Assembly (NCBI GenBank): GCA_038380435.1
Contig: JAWZYU010000004.1
Span: forward strand, 20,186,001-20,250,000
Reading direction: 5' to 3'
Source of the DNA: Ryuthela nishihirai
Taxonomy: Eukaryota > Arthropoda > Arachnida > Araneae > Heptathelidae
Length of the DNA: 64,000 nt
Shown here: positions 23,001 to 33,648 of the stretch, one piece after another
Position numbering within the stretch: position 1 is the stretch's first letter
Layout of the letters: the number at the start of each line of letters is the position of its first letter
Position numbers and translations under genes: made by a program
The notes under the pieces: model-generated
Databases searched by the model: none
Told to the model about the DNA's origin: nothing
What the model saw: only the letters and a program-made list of their open reading frames with translations

Positions 23001-26000
23001 ACTAATTGCCGGAAGCATTTGGAACAAACAGGCTGACAGCGGGCTGCATTTCAAATAAATATGCTGACAGCGGGCTGCATTTCAAATAAATATGCTGACA
23101 GCGGGCTGCATTTGAAGGAAATATATTGACAGCGGGCTGCATTTGAAGGACATATATTGACAGCGGGCTGCATTTGAAGGACATATATTGACAGCGGGCT
23201 GCATTTGAAGGAAATATATTGACAGCGGGCTGCATTTGAAGGAAATATATTGACAGCGGGCTGCATTTGAAGGAAATATATTGACAGCGGGCTGCATTTG
23301 AAGGACATATATTGACAGCGGGCTGCATTTGAAGGAAATATATTGACAGCGGGCTGCATTTGAAGGAAATATATTGAGAGCGGGCTGCATTTGAAGGAAA
23401 TATATTGACAGCAGGCAGTATTTGAAGCAAATATATTGACAGCGGAACGCATTTCAAACAAATATGTTGATATCGGGCTGCATTTCAAGCAAATATACTG
23501 AGCGCGGGCAACAAATTTTTACAGATTGATTTTCCATATCATTGAAAATATATATAACCTCTATTCAAAAGCAATCATTCGAGATTTATATCGCGACCTT
23601 TCGAGATTTATATCGCGCTCGTAATATTGATTACACTGATTACGAAGTGTTTAGATTTGCGATTTTTCGTTAATTCAAGGTTAGATTTATGAAAAAGATT
23701 TATTCAAGGAAAAAAGAAAGCAAAATGGATAAAAAAAATTCTCTTCATGAAAATAAAAATCACCAGTCACTATTAAATCCACAACATATTTCGCTACACA
23801 TATTTTAATGAATTTCAAATTCATTGAACATGCTTAAAAATCGAACTTTCTGAAAAATCATATGAGTATTTATTTTTTAAATCGGAGCCGTTTCCTGAAT
23901 TTTAACGTTTGTTTAAAAATGGCATAAAACTTAGGAATAGACGTGTTTATATAGTACAAACATAGACTTCATGGTTTAGTGGCTTGATTAACGATGTCTC
24001 TGCAATAGGAAATTCTAGATCCAATTACTTGGCAGCCTGTGGTACTTAAAAGTCGTCCTAAAAATGGTGACCAGAGGAAATGCAGTGAATACCATGGACT
24101 GTTTTATCTCGAAGCCATACGTCTCTGCACACACTGCGCTAAAGGCCAGGTCACACGGACCCCAAGTGCTCAGAGAAGGTTGGAAGAAGGGTTGGGTTGG
24201 GTTGTTTTACCTCTGAGCGGCACTTTTTTGCACACCATGGAAGAAGCGAGTACACTGTTAGGAGAGAGGGACGCCTACTGTCAAGGCTCTACAATGTATT
24301 CTTTAAGGTGCACAAGAGTATGATCTCTTGCAGAAGGGACCACATCTTAAGGTCCTATCCGATCGAAGGTGGATACAAAATATAGCGATGAATTTATTGG
24401 GCACTTTCACAGATTTCCGGTACAGATTTTATTGTACGCATCTTTAGATGAAAATTTATAGACATTTATTGGCAATTGCCCCAGGGATGGGGCAACATTT
24501 TTTCTTCTAACCGTGTAAATCTACATTGGTATTTGCAGTTTTTTGGTTTTGAGATATATAAAGCATAAGTGGATATATAATTGTTCTAAAGAATTTGCCG
24601 CGATTTTGTTGGTAGCGAATTTGTTGGTAGTATGTTGGGGACCTATATCTATGCTTAGAGCGAAATGAATTAACTGCACTTGATAGTTCCAAGACCATTT
24701 GATGATACTCTTGCTGCCTGGATTTAAACATTCCTTTGTATAATTTCCATCAAGGTGTGAATAATTCTAATCGTTACTCAGATCATTATAGGCTAAAGTT
24801 GCATTATCAGTACAGCTTAATTTCTGAGCCCTGGGATTTTTAAATCCAATCAAACTACAAGTCCATAACTCTAATCTTCACAGTGACGCTCCTTTAAGCT
24901 CAGATGATGATGCCTAGCTCGAATGAGCATCACTGTGGAGACAAAGATGTATTTCGGGACTCAAGATAGATCGGTTTTAATGACTCGAGGCTGATAACTG
25001 GGTTCCTCCTGTAAATGAAGCAGTACTTACTGTATTTCAATCCGAACATTGACTAAGCATAAAACGTAGAAAACACATTTTGTGTATCACATTTTGAACT
25101 GAATTGGATTTAGATTGAAATTTGGGGGTTTTTTTCAATAATTTATTTATTGAGACAAATTCAAATAAATCATTTCTATTACAGATGTCTCGTAAATCTA
25201 ACAGCTTATCTGCAGGAGAGAATAATGCATTGACATAAGACATACCTTTTTTCTGCCGTAATCTGCTAATCTTGATATATTTATATCACGTTGCGTTTAC
25301 TATATACTATCTTACTATTTAAGATGAAAATTTCAACATTAAATCATATGCTCTCTTTGGTAAATTTTTTACCTTTTTTCATTTAGAACGTATCAAAATA
25401 ACACTGGAATTTTTATATTCACATTCAGCACTACATAATTTGTTAGTAGGTGTTAATATTAATTATCTAATTTCTTGAAATTGTATTTGAATTCAATCAA
25501 TTCACGTTGTATTGAAATTGCATTTGAATTCAATTAATTCATTTTGGATTGAAAACGCATTTGAATTCAATCAAATGAATTTGGATTGAAATTGCATTTG
25601 AATTCAATTAATTCATTTTGGATTGAAATTCTATTTGAATTCAGTCAATTCATATTGAATTGATATTGTATTTGAATTCAGTCAATTCATATTGAATTGA
25701 TATTGTATTTGAATTCAATTGATTCATTTTGAATTGAAATTTTCGATTGAAATTGCATTTGAATTCAATCAATTCATTTTGGATTGAAATTGTATTTGAA
25801 TTCAATCAATTCATTTTGCATTGAAATTTTATTTGAATTCAATCAATTCATTTTGCATTGAAATTGTATTTGAATTCAATCAATTCATTTTGGATTGAAA
25901 TTGTATTTGAATTCAATCAATTCATTTTGGACTGAAAAAATCGAATCAAATGTTCAAGTTAAAAATCCTATTTTGAAGTGAATAGGAAATATAAGTGAAG

Positions 26001-29000
26001 GGAATTTACTTTGTTTGTGAGTGAAATCTCTTCTCATTCTTAGTCACTTCGTGGCCTCATATCGCTTAGTGTAATAAATAGCAAAGTTTCCAAAACGCTA
26101 CTTACCTCCTCGATCAGCTGCTTGCAACCTCTGAAAAACCCTCCACGTTGTGACGAAAGGGAACACCCTCCTCTTCCCTCTGCTCCCAAAGAATCCACTT
26201 CCTCTCTTGTCCATCGCTTCCGACATCAAAGCATCGTCATCTCTCTTATAATCCTGTTGCATTACCACCTCGAGGTTATTAACGTTACTACTTTTGCTCG
26301 GATCAAAAGCCATATGATCCAATAATTGTCCGTCGTCTTCCTCGGCTCTCTTTTGCCAAAACGTAGACGTTTCTTCTTCCTGGTTATCCTTCTTTCCTCT
26401 CATTGGCAGAAAAGCGCTCGCTTTCCTTCCTCTCGTAGGCACGAAAGCCGTGGCCTTTCTCCCCCTCAGTGGAACAAAGGCCATGCCTTTCTTCTTCTCC
26501 TTCCCGGGCAGAGGCAACAACATTCCTACTTCGTTCTCCGGGGAGTAATCTGTTCCCTTTTTACCCCTCAGTGGGTAAAAGCCACTGGCTCTCTTCTCGC
26601 CGGAGGAGGATTTCTCCATATTGCCATCGGACAGAAGATCCAGATATTCGCCACTCCATGGCCTCATCTCTGTGCCGATTGGTAGCCTGGATCCACCTAT
26701 CTGAAATGGCAAGAAAATCAAGTATTCAAAACTTTTCGATACAAATTGAAAGAGCTCAATCAGTTAACTACAAAGAAGTGCAAAATAGACGAAAATTCAT
26801 CCATTGTGTGTTTCTTATTGAGATTCTAGATCCAGTGTTCAAGGTCAGGGTGATATAGAAATCAAGAGGAATGGAAGGCGGCGATTGATATCTAGTATCT
26901 AGTATATATAGACGATAGTGAGTATTTGACTGAGCTACTGAGTAATTGACTGAGTGACTGTGTAATTGACTGAGTGACTGTGTAATTGACCGAGTGATGA
27001 ACTGAGTGACTGAGTGATTGATTGAGTGCCTGAGTGACTGACTGAGTGACTGAGTAATTGACTGAGTGACTGAGTAATTGACTGAGTGACTGAGTAATTA
27101 TTGTCTGAGTGACTGATTGAGTGACAGGGTATCACGCTAATTCTAACTGTGAGTCAGAAATAATTCAAATATGAAAATTTGCACTAAGGGGTAATCGGGG
27201 TCGCAAATCAAGAGCAAAAATCCAAAATTTGCACTAAGGCGTAATCGGGGTCGCAAATCAAGAGCAAAAATCCAAAATTTGTCCTCGGGCGTGTTCCTGA
27301 AGGTCAGCTAAAGGTGATGTATAGGTCAAACCTTTATCTATGAGTGCTAGAAACGGGAAAATTTCTGTCTGGGGGGACACCCCCCCCCCCAGAAACATTT
27401 CGAGTTGCAGTTCTCAGAAACGTTACGGAAGTTTGGATCTGGCATGCTCCTCGAGGTCAAATTTCGATCTACAGTTGCTATAATAAATAATAACTACCCC
27501 TCAAGTAGCTGCTTGGAACAGATGTCTGACAACAGCCAGTCAGTTTACCATAGTAGAAGATGTGTGAGAATGGCAGGACCTCAGCAGAACAAACACCCAT
27601 GCCTTATCTAAGACTAGAACCCAGGTCTCCTTGATCAGATAGAGCTAAATATTGACTCCCAAGGGTATTTCGTAGATAACAGAACGTTGGGAATTTGAAA
27701 TCTCTGGGTCTTTCGAGTTCAAAGGTCAAATTCCGACCTACCAGCGCTAGAGAGCTAAATTTGTTCTCTGAGGGTTCAACACCTTTCAACCCTGCTGCCC
27801 AATTAAGGCTTCTCAAACCCTCAAAAGAACAACTTTCATTAGCAGATTATGATACACTGTCTTCTCGAATTGACGAAACTTTGAATTAAACGATGCCTCC
27901 ATATTGAATTTCGACTCTCTGATTTCTGAATATAATAGAACCAATAAAAGTTGTTTTCTCGAAATTCCTTGCAAAACCAAAAGAAAACCATTTAATCCAT
28001 CGTTGAAAAGACTTGTGTGCAACAAATTGAAACTATGGAGAAATTGGCACGTCAACAAAACTCCTGAAAATATCCTCTATTACAGAATTGCCTCATAAAT
28101 TACAATAAGGCAGTGGCTCATCAAGAATCTTCGGGATGCTCCACGGTTTCACCTTTTACTATGTTATTCTTTATATTATAGTTATAGCCATCATGTTTGA
28201 CGAATTTAGATGTGTACTAATTAATGGCGTCGGATACATTTTATTTGGAGAGGATATTACATAAGAGGAAGAGTGATTCGAGATCTAAGCTTTCGGTGGT
28301 GGAATAATAATTTTTTCCTCTGTCTGCTAAACAAATTCAACGGATTGGGATTGAGTAAAAGGAAATTGGGGCAATCAGTGATTCGGTAACCATTGAATAT
28401 GTAAATATGTGAGTAGTGACTATGTAATGGTAAATAACATTCATTATGAAGAACAAACAAAACTTATATTTTAACCTAAGTCTAAAGCATTTGATAGTCC
28501 TAATTAACAGAACAAATTAACTATAAGTAGTACGTAAGTGGAACATTAAGACTTCTAATGTAGAAAAGGAGTTGAAGGAACAGCAAATCTGAATATATAA
28601 ATCAAAATAACTAAACGTATTCTATAAACTTCATTCTATATCATTTGCTTATAATTAAGCTTGAAACGTGTTTAATTTCATTTAGATTACAATGAAACTT
28701 TCCCACTTTATGCAAACGGAAATAAAATAATAAACTTTGCATAACACCTTAAAGCTGAAAACCTTGGCTTTGCGGAATTTGTAACCTTTGCAAGTAGTAG
28801 ATGATTATTCTAATCTGCAGAGAATTTACAGTATATACCATAATAAAATATATATTCTATAATATTTTACCATTTTATTTACTACTGCATTACTATATCA
28901 AGAAGAAACCTTGCTTTTTATAAGAACAAATTAAATTAAGACTTACTTTAAAGGCAAAAGTTGACTCAAGGAAATAATACAAAGTTATAAAGAAAATAAT

Positions 29001-29541
29001 TATGGATTTAGCAGGAAATAAGGAATAAGTATTATCGTACATTTCCAAAGAAATATTAGCAAAGGAAACATTTTATGAATTCATGCTGTAGGTAAAAAAT
29101 GCCCAAAAAGCTTTTATTTTTTTAATAAAATAATACAAAACATATAATACAAAAGACAAATAGATCTTGTTTATAATATTCGTCTAGTGATATCATTTAG
29201 AAATATTTCGACATTGCTTTCATCTCCCTACTTCTTTATGAATAATCTTAGCGCAAAAGTTAGCAAAGTTTGAGAATATTAATACTGCGAGCATATTTTT
29301 TCCTTTCTTGTTTCTTGTCTCCCTGACTCTGTCCACAAAGTGTCCGTTCCATAGGAAAGCAACGGGCAAACATTGATGTCGGTGGTGATTTATTAGTACC
29401 CACCTTAGCATATTCCCTCTGGGATGAAGAGATCTGTTCATCTGTTGCTGCCACGGGTGATGTGAAGATGAGAAAGAGAATCGAAAGGCAAATGATGAAG
29501 GATGGGATGCGGATTCTCAATGAGGGGATTCTTCTCGGCAT
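20030..29541 (-). CDS. Natalisin/tachykinin-related neuropeptide precursor (three coding exons)
   Basis: Joining minus-strand exons 29541-29404, 26700-26106 and 20097-20030 gives 266 codons from ATG to TAA. Donors are AAG|GTGGGT and GAG|GTAAGTAG; acceptors are TTGCCATTTCAG and TCTTCTCTTTCCAG; phases match (0, then 1). Residues 1-32 form a signal peptide with core FIICLSILFLIF. Six peptides are set between dibasic sites and end in Gly for amidation: ASGFYPLR (84-91), GMAFVPLR (118-125), ATAFVPTR (129-136), ASAFLPMR (140-147), GSGFFGSR (213-220) and EALFFASR (249-256). Natalisins end FxxxR-amide and tachykinin-related peptides end FxGxR-amide. Four peptides here are FxPxR, one is FFASR, and FFGSR fits both patterns, so natalisin is the better but not certain name. 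The product would be secreted by neurons and act on a tachykinin/natalisin-type G-protein-coupled receptor. Introns of 2703 and 6008 bp carry SINEs and minisatellites. Confidence 0.88.
20249..20635 (-). mobile_element. Major SINE in intron 2 of the neuropeptide gene
   Basis: On the minus strand it starts GGGGCGGGGGTGGCTCAGTCGG and ends AAAACAACCCAACTC. The order is head, body, tail, and it is almost complete. It sits about 150 bases upstream of the exon 3 acceptor, in the same orientation as the gene. Confidence 0.9.
20725..21000. repeat. Degenerate repeat related to the 46.3-47.0 kb array
   Basis: A poly-C run followed by CATGCTTTTTTACCC, an AGGGGAAATATGAAAACG block and a GAAAGCTGATATGAGG block resembles, in inverted order, the units at 46310-47030. 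A TG microsatellite and poly-G run follow at 20935-20960. Confidence 0.4.
21319..21707 (+). mobile_element. Major SINE, full length, with target duplication
   Basis: It runs from GGGCGGGGGTGGCTCAGTCGG to AAAACAACCCAACCCAA. A perfect 12-bp direct repeat CCAGGAATCTTA lies at 21307-21318 and 21708-21719. Its close match to the copies at 21966 and 31632 indicates recent activity. It lies in intron 2 of the neuropeptide gene, antisense to it. Confidence 0.95.
21966..22355 (+). mobile_element. Major SINE, full length, with target duplication
   Basis: The target duplication is GCCTTTGCGATT at 21954-21965 and 22356-22367. The element is nearly identical to that at 21319 and has intact A and B boxes. 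Two such young copies lie within 1.1 kb in the same orientation, with different target duplications, so they are independent insertions. Confidence 0.95.
22700..23515. repeat. 31-bp minisatellite
   Basis: About 26 units are present. The central part repeats GACAGCGGGCTGCATTTGAA followed by GGAAATATATT with few changes (23095-23420). The left part, 22700-23000, is a diverged variant with GATTGCGGACCGC and AGAAATACT. The unit length is one more than a multiple of three and contains no stop on the minus strand, so all three minus frames are open for long distances. It lies in intron 2 of the neuropeptide gene and is not a gene. Confidence 0.9.
23516..24121. other. AT-rich intronic DNA
   Basis: No exon or repeat is recognised. 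It lies within intron 2 of the neuropeptide gene. Confidence 0.5.
24122..24380 (-). mobile_element. Old SINE with a short SINE tail inserted in it
   Basis: The outer copy is a diverged minus-strand SINE with the CTAAAGGCCAGGTCACACGGACC and later CAAGGCTCTACAATGTATTC blocks. Inside it, about 24190-24241, is a segment that is only the last 50 or so bases of the SINE (GGGTTGGGTTGTTTTACCTC to CACACCATGG). It is flanked on both sides by GGAAGAAG. This is a very short 5'-truncated insertion with a target duplication. Confidence 0.7.
24381..25479. other. AT-rich intronic DNA
   Basis: No exon signature was found on either strand. It lies within intron 2. Confidence 0.5.
25480..25945. repeat. 37-bp AT-rich minisatellite
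   Basis: About twelve units with the core ATTTGAATTCAATCAATTCA followed by TTTTGGATTGAAATTG are present. Each unit contains a GAATTC and short palindromes (TTGAATTCAA). It begins about 160 bases inside intron 2 from the exon 2 donor. Confidence 0.9.
26106..26700 (-). CDS. Natalisin-like precursor, exon 2
   Basis: The exon opens in phase 0 after the acceptor TTGCCATTTCAG and closes with the donor GAG|GTAAGTAG in phase 1, 198 codons plus one base. It carries five amidated FxxxR peptides. Three of them (AFVPLR, AFVPTR, AFLPMR cores) are packed back to back with only GRK or GKK between them. An acidic spacer holds KR sites (QKR, YKR, DKR) that could release non-amidated linkers. A PLPGKEKKK stretch before the second peptide may be a decayed peptide unit. 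The upstream in-frame bases before the acceptor are intronic, not coding. Confidence 0.9.
26920..27130. repeat. 20-bp minisatellite
   Basis: GAGTGACTGAGTAATTGACT-type units repeat imperfectly about ten times. It lies in intron 1 of the neuropeptide gene, some 220 bases from exon 2. Confidence 0.85.
27181..27280. repeat. Two tandem 50-bp units
   Basis: The unit starting GCACTAAGGGGTAATCGGGG at 27181 is repeated from 27231 with one difference. Diverged relatives of the flanking sequence (AGGTCAAATTTCGATCTAC and AGGTCAAATTCCGACCTAC) occur at about 27460 and 27720, on either side of a SINE. Confidence 0.7.
27484..27647 (-). mobile_element. Second SINE family, decayed copy
   Basis: It has the tail-side blocks CCCTCAAGTAGCTGCTTGG, AGTCAGTTTACCATAGTAG and GGACCTCAGCAGAA, but the tRNA-like head is truncated after the B box (AGAACCCAG). 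Confidence 0.7.
27648..29403. other. AT-rich intronic DNA (intron 1)
   Basis: Within intron 1 of the neuropeptide gene I see no further exon. Open frames are short and unsupported by splice sites. Confidence 0.5.
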
Positions 29542-29547
29542 CTTTTG
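29404..29547 (-). CDS. Natalisin-like precursor, exon 1 coding part with signal peptide
   Basis: The ATG at 29541-29539 has a purine context (AAAAGATGC). Immediately upstream, TTTCTCTCCTCTAACAG is a strong acceptor, so a 5' untranslated exon probably lies at higher coordinates. The 46 codons give a basic N-terminus (MPRRIPSLRIR), a hydrophobic core and a likely cleavage near VAA-TDE. The exon ends in phase 0 at AAG|GTGGGT, matching exon 2. Confidence 0.82.
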
Positions 29548-29692
29548 CTGTTAGAGGAGAGAAAAAGAAGAAAGTTCGAGATTATCCTTTGAGAGATAAA
29601 AGTTTCATTTTTTTTTAAATCTAGAGTTAAGAGAAAGTTTAAAAGGATAGATTTGGAACATAGTTCAAAGACTTTCCTTAATATATATTTTG

Positions 29693-29887
29693 AAAATAAA
29701 TATTCTCCCTCACGCAGCTGTTTGCCACAGAGGTCTGACAGGAGCCTGTCAGCTCATAAGCCGTAGGGAAGAAGACTGATCTGTGAGGAAGGCGAGACCT
29801 CAGCAGACAACACAACCATCTATGTCTTAGCCGGTGATGCTTTACCCTTTGATCAATATCCAAACGCGCTAACCACTCGGCCACGGG
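29693..29887 (-). mobile_element. Second SINE family copy
   Basis: Blocks match the family (CTCACGCAGCTGTTTGCCACAG, AGGAGCCTGTCAG, GACCTCAGCAGA, CTAACCACTCGGCCACGGGA). The B box is degraded. It lies just upstream of exon 1 of the neuropeptide gene, possibly in its 5' intron. Confidence 0.8.
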
Positions 29888-30729
29888 AAGATATTCATTT
29901 TTCAGAGTAAAATTTGAAATAATTTTGTCATATTAAAAGTCTGAAAGATATTCCGTTGTATCGAGAAGACGGCTAAGTAATGAAACAGAGTTTCAGATGA
30001 TTTCGAGTAACCGAGGTTTTTACTCTCTCGTAAAGGGGGGCGTAGCTTATTTGCTTTTGTACAGTAAGCACTCCATATTCGCCAGAGGCGATTGGATTTT
30101 ATAGCTTATATCTGATATTAACTCACTTTTGAATTTGGATTACAGAGTTCACTTTTGAATTCGATTTTATGAATTTCTTTGAAACGGATGATTGGATATA
30201 CCAATTGGTCTTTCTTTATATTATTCTTCAACAATTTAGGACAAATTTTATCTGCAACTGAAGACGTTCGAGCACGTTATTTACTTAATAAAAACATGAA
30301 CATTAATTTCAAATTTATCTGAATTACTTAGTTAATATTATGTTATGCAAATTAGGGTTTACTTATAGTGTAACATTAACAGATTACATGAATAACAAAC
30401 TAATTGAAACGGTATCTTCTACAAAAATTTTGGAATGCCATTCTTCTAATTTATAAATTATGCAAATTTCCTCTATTCTTTGCAAATTTTTCTAGGTCTG
30501 CTTTCTCTTTATCCATTTTGTCGAAATCTAAATCAAAAGAAATACACTGCTCGATAATGGAAAATCCCAAAAGGAAGTATTTGTCGAAGCATCATGCAAA
30601 TAGATGGTATGTGTCGACGGGTTATGTAAATGAGTGCAGTTTCAAACCAATCATGTGATACGTGAAGGAGATAACAGGGCAAAACTTCTCGGCGTAGCTA
30701 AGTTTGGTCGTCCTCAACTGGGCGTGTGG
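29888..30729. other. AT-rich DNA upstream of the neuropeptide exons
   Basis: A 5' untranslated exon and promoter of the neuropeptide gene may lie here or beyond, but no TATA or initiator motif can be chosen with confidence. Confidence 0.4.
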
Positions 30730-32393
30730 ACTACTGCATCGAAATGATCTCGGTGGCGAAAGCACGTGTAAGAAGTGAGAATGCCTGGGCGCCGTCATCA
30801 GGAATCCTATCATCACACGGACATCTTTACCAGAGGCTTCATCATAGGGCTACATACATATGGTTGGTCCCTCGTGATACATATGCTCCATATATATGGT
30901 GGTCGCATTGCGATAGAAACGCATCAGGATGCAACTGTCGGCCGAATATGACAATGACAGTGGTTGGAGGAAGGTAACGTGCGTCGCCGTAGTGGAACTA
31001 GTGCATGAAGGCGGACGTCCGAATTCCTCGATTGCCGCATTCGAATGCAAGCCATAGCAGCCTCACAATCCAGAGTAGACGACATTCGACACAGTGTACA
31101 GGCAACTACAGACATCCCTGTGTCGATACCCACTGTGAATCATCGCATATTGGCTGAGGAAGTTTGCGCTCTCGCCATCCATTGCAATGACTGCCATTCA
31201 CTGTAGCACATCATCGCGCAAGGTTGCAGTGATGCTGTACCAGACATGCGTGGCAGGAAGAATGGAACCATTTCGCATTCAGCAACGAGTCTCGCTTCTG
31301 TCTCAGCGCCGACGATCGCCGATTGAGAGTATGGAGATGACGTGGTCACCGGGCTGATCTTGCTGCCAACCGTGAACATCATACAGCCCCTCAGCCTGGT
31401 GTCATGGTTTGGGACACTATCAGTTTCGACTGCCATTAACCACTCGTAAATAAAGTGGGTACAATGACAGCACGACGATACATCGATGAGGTGTTGCAGC
31501 CCGTTTCGTTGCCATATTTCCGTGGTATCCCTGATGCCCAGTTTCAACACGATAACGCCTGACTGCACACTGCCAACATCAGCAGACAGTGCCAATAAGG
31601 TATCCAGGTGCTGCCTTGGCCAGCGCGATCTAGGGCGGGGGTGGCTCAGTCGGTAGCGCGCCAGGCTCGTAATCTGTAGTTCCCAGGTTCGAGTCCCAGG
31701 GGTCAGCGTTGAGATTATCTCCGCAAAATTCCCCGCCCTGCCCACGGTCAGTAGGGGACACCGATGGGCTTGGAAAGGCCGCCGTCCGTCGGATGGGACG
31801 TTAAGCCGTGGCCCCGTGTGCGGGAGAGCCATACCCTGTGCACGTTAAAGAACACGCTGGATGGCCTTGACGGGAGGCTACCATCTGTCTCCCAACAGCT
31901 GTTCCAGTGGGTCCCCTCCCCCAACCATCTCTGAGCCTTCGGGGTCCATGTGACCTGGCCATTTAGCCCATGGTGTGCAAAAAAGTGCCGCTCAGAGGTA
32001 AAACAACAACAACAACAACAACCAGCGCGATCTCGAGACTTCTCCCCAATAGAGAACGTGTAGGACGTCATTGCAGATGACTTCACGCCTCTTCACGACC
32101 CCGTTGTAATGTCGATGAATTATGGACACAAGTCAACCATGCATAGACTCAGTACCCATCCGGGAGCTTTTCTACTCGATGCCACCTCGTGTTCCCGAAT
32201 GTATAACCCAACATGGCGGTCATATGACCTACTGAATCAGGGACACATTATAATGTCTCCTCGTCCATTGCATTCACGCAATCCCTCAGAAATTAAATCA
32301 CTTCTTTCCCACCTGCTTGTCTACATGTATGGTAAGTTTCGTCTCATTCCGTGCATTCCTTCATGATGTGGCACTGTCCATGTCGAGCAGTGT
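30730..32393 (+). mobile_element. Tc1-like transposon remnant interrupted by a SINE
   Basis: Plus-strand frames read as a Tc1 transposase: QSRVDDIRHSVQATTDIPVS (DNA-binding region), TSLASVSAPTI near FSDESR-like text, YIDEVLQPVSLPYFRGIPDA, then QFQHDNA (catalytic Asp) and, beyond the SINE, SPIEN. Stops and shifts are frequent. The ends TACTGC at about 30730 and GCAGTGTA at about 32393 are weak inverted partners. Without the 390-bp SINE the length is near 1.27 kb, normal for Tc1. Confidence 0.7.
31632..32021 (+). mobile_element. Major SINE with (AAC)n tail, inserted in a Tc1
   Basis: A perfect 12-bp duplication CCAGCGCGATCT lies at 31620-31631 and 32022-32033. The tail ends AAAACAACAACAACAACAACA, a simple repeat extension of the usual AAAACAACCC. 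The B-box region reads GTTCGAGTCCCAGGGGTCAG, with a small deletion. Confidence 0.95.
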
Positions 32394-33545
32394 ATTATCC
32401 CGAACCTCCTTTGCCACACATAAAGGAAATAATTCGAAATCCCGTCTGAATTACGTAGGCAAAGGCTTCAACACTTGACAGACTATGAAATCTTCTCTAA
32501 TCCCCATTAAAGCAAATGAGCCAGACAGAGATTGAGGCTTCGTTTTCGCCTCTACCGCAACGACGTTCGACTTCTGTGACAAATAAAGCGTCCGCTGAAA
32601 GCAAAGATTAACTTGTCTTCAAGAACGTCGAAAGTAATTGAGTTAGTCTTCATTGTGCGATTATTGCCTGTGAGACATTGCAGAACTTTTAATTGATCTA
32701 GATCTGCAGCGGAACTTCGATGGGCTTAATGGCACCAAAGCATTAAGTAACTACAATGCAGGAATTCGCTAGAGATATTCATTTTGTCCGCTCTGGGGGA
32801 ACTGTTGTCTCTTGTAGTGGAAACACATTGATGCGGCAAGGTTCTGATGTCATTACTAGAAATAAATGCCATTATTCTTCCTGGTGAAATGTACCAAGTG
32901 AAAGCAATCGTAATTAATTATCTCTTATTATAGAATTTAAATTAATTGCAAATGCATTTATCAATATGATATCTGCATCTCGGATTTTTAAATCGATTCT
33001 TGAAACTACAATATTTAGAATGTTTCAGGGTGAAATATATTTTTTCCGTTAGATTTATTAAAATATGAATATTTATTTGTCAGCTTCCAGTTAATGAGTT
33101 CTCCATTTAATTAAATTATAGAACTTAGCTTAAAACAAGATTTAATACGTGGTAGACTACACAGATATTACAGAATGAAAATTTTGGAATCCAATTCCTG
33201 CAGGCTTCATTCGCTCGTAACATGTGTCTCGTTTCATCTGCGAGGGAACATTGTGAACTGAACAAGAGTAAATGTTGGCGAAGAGAACTCGTACAATTAT
33301 AGATATTCATCCTTCACACTGAGTGGTCATGTTTGGGCTTTGTTTAAGTCAACTAAAATATTCTATCCATTAACAATAATGGAATTATCTCAGAATTGCG
33401 CTTTTGTGTTCCACACATGCGCATTCATTAAAAATATACGTGCAAAATAAAGTGGCTAAAGGTCTGGTAGAAATCCAGACTGTTAAAGTTTGTTATACAA
33501 ATATTAAGCTTTAAAAATTTAGTTTCAAAATTCAAGAAAAATTCG
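32394..33545. other. Noncoding DNA
   Basis: No gene or recognised repeat is visible. Confidence 0.5.
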
Positions 33546-33648
33546 TTTTGCCGTGAGTGGGATTCAAACCCACGTTTTCCAGTAACATGCCAGGTATGAC
33601 AGGTATGTTACTGGGAGACGTGGTTTCGAATCCCCCTCAAGGCAAAAT
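33546..33648. repeat. Inverted pair of tRNA-like 3' halves
   Basis: Two arms of 47 bases (33546-33592 and 33602-33648) are inverted copies at roughly 85 percent identity, separated by only 9 bases. Each arm contains a T-arm-like block: on the minus strand GTGGGTTTGAATCCCAC, on the plus strand GTGGTTTCGAATCCCCC. Each is followed by an acceptor-like end. It is not a complete tRNA in either direction because the D and anticodon arms are absent. It could fold as a long hairpin. Confidence 0.7.

Noticed and set aside
22743..23488. Long minus-strand open frames of about 100-150 codons
   Set aside because: They are produced by the 31-bp minisatellite, which has no stop in any minus frame. Three overlapping frames give the same repeat, so no selection on one frame is evident.
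22700..23515. CRISPR-like regular array
   Set aside because: Units are continuous tandem copies with no distinct spacers, and the context is a eukaryotic intron.
26326..26858. Plus-strand open frames opposite neuropeptide exon 2
   Set aside because: They are antisense to an exon with clear peptide cassettes and splice sites.
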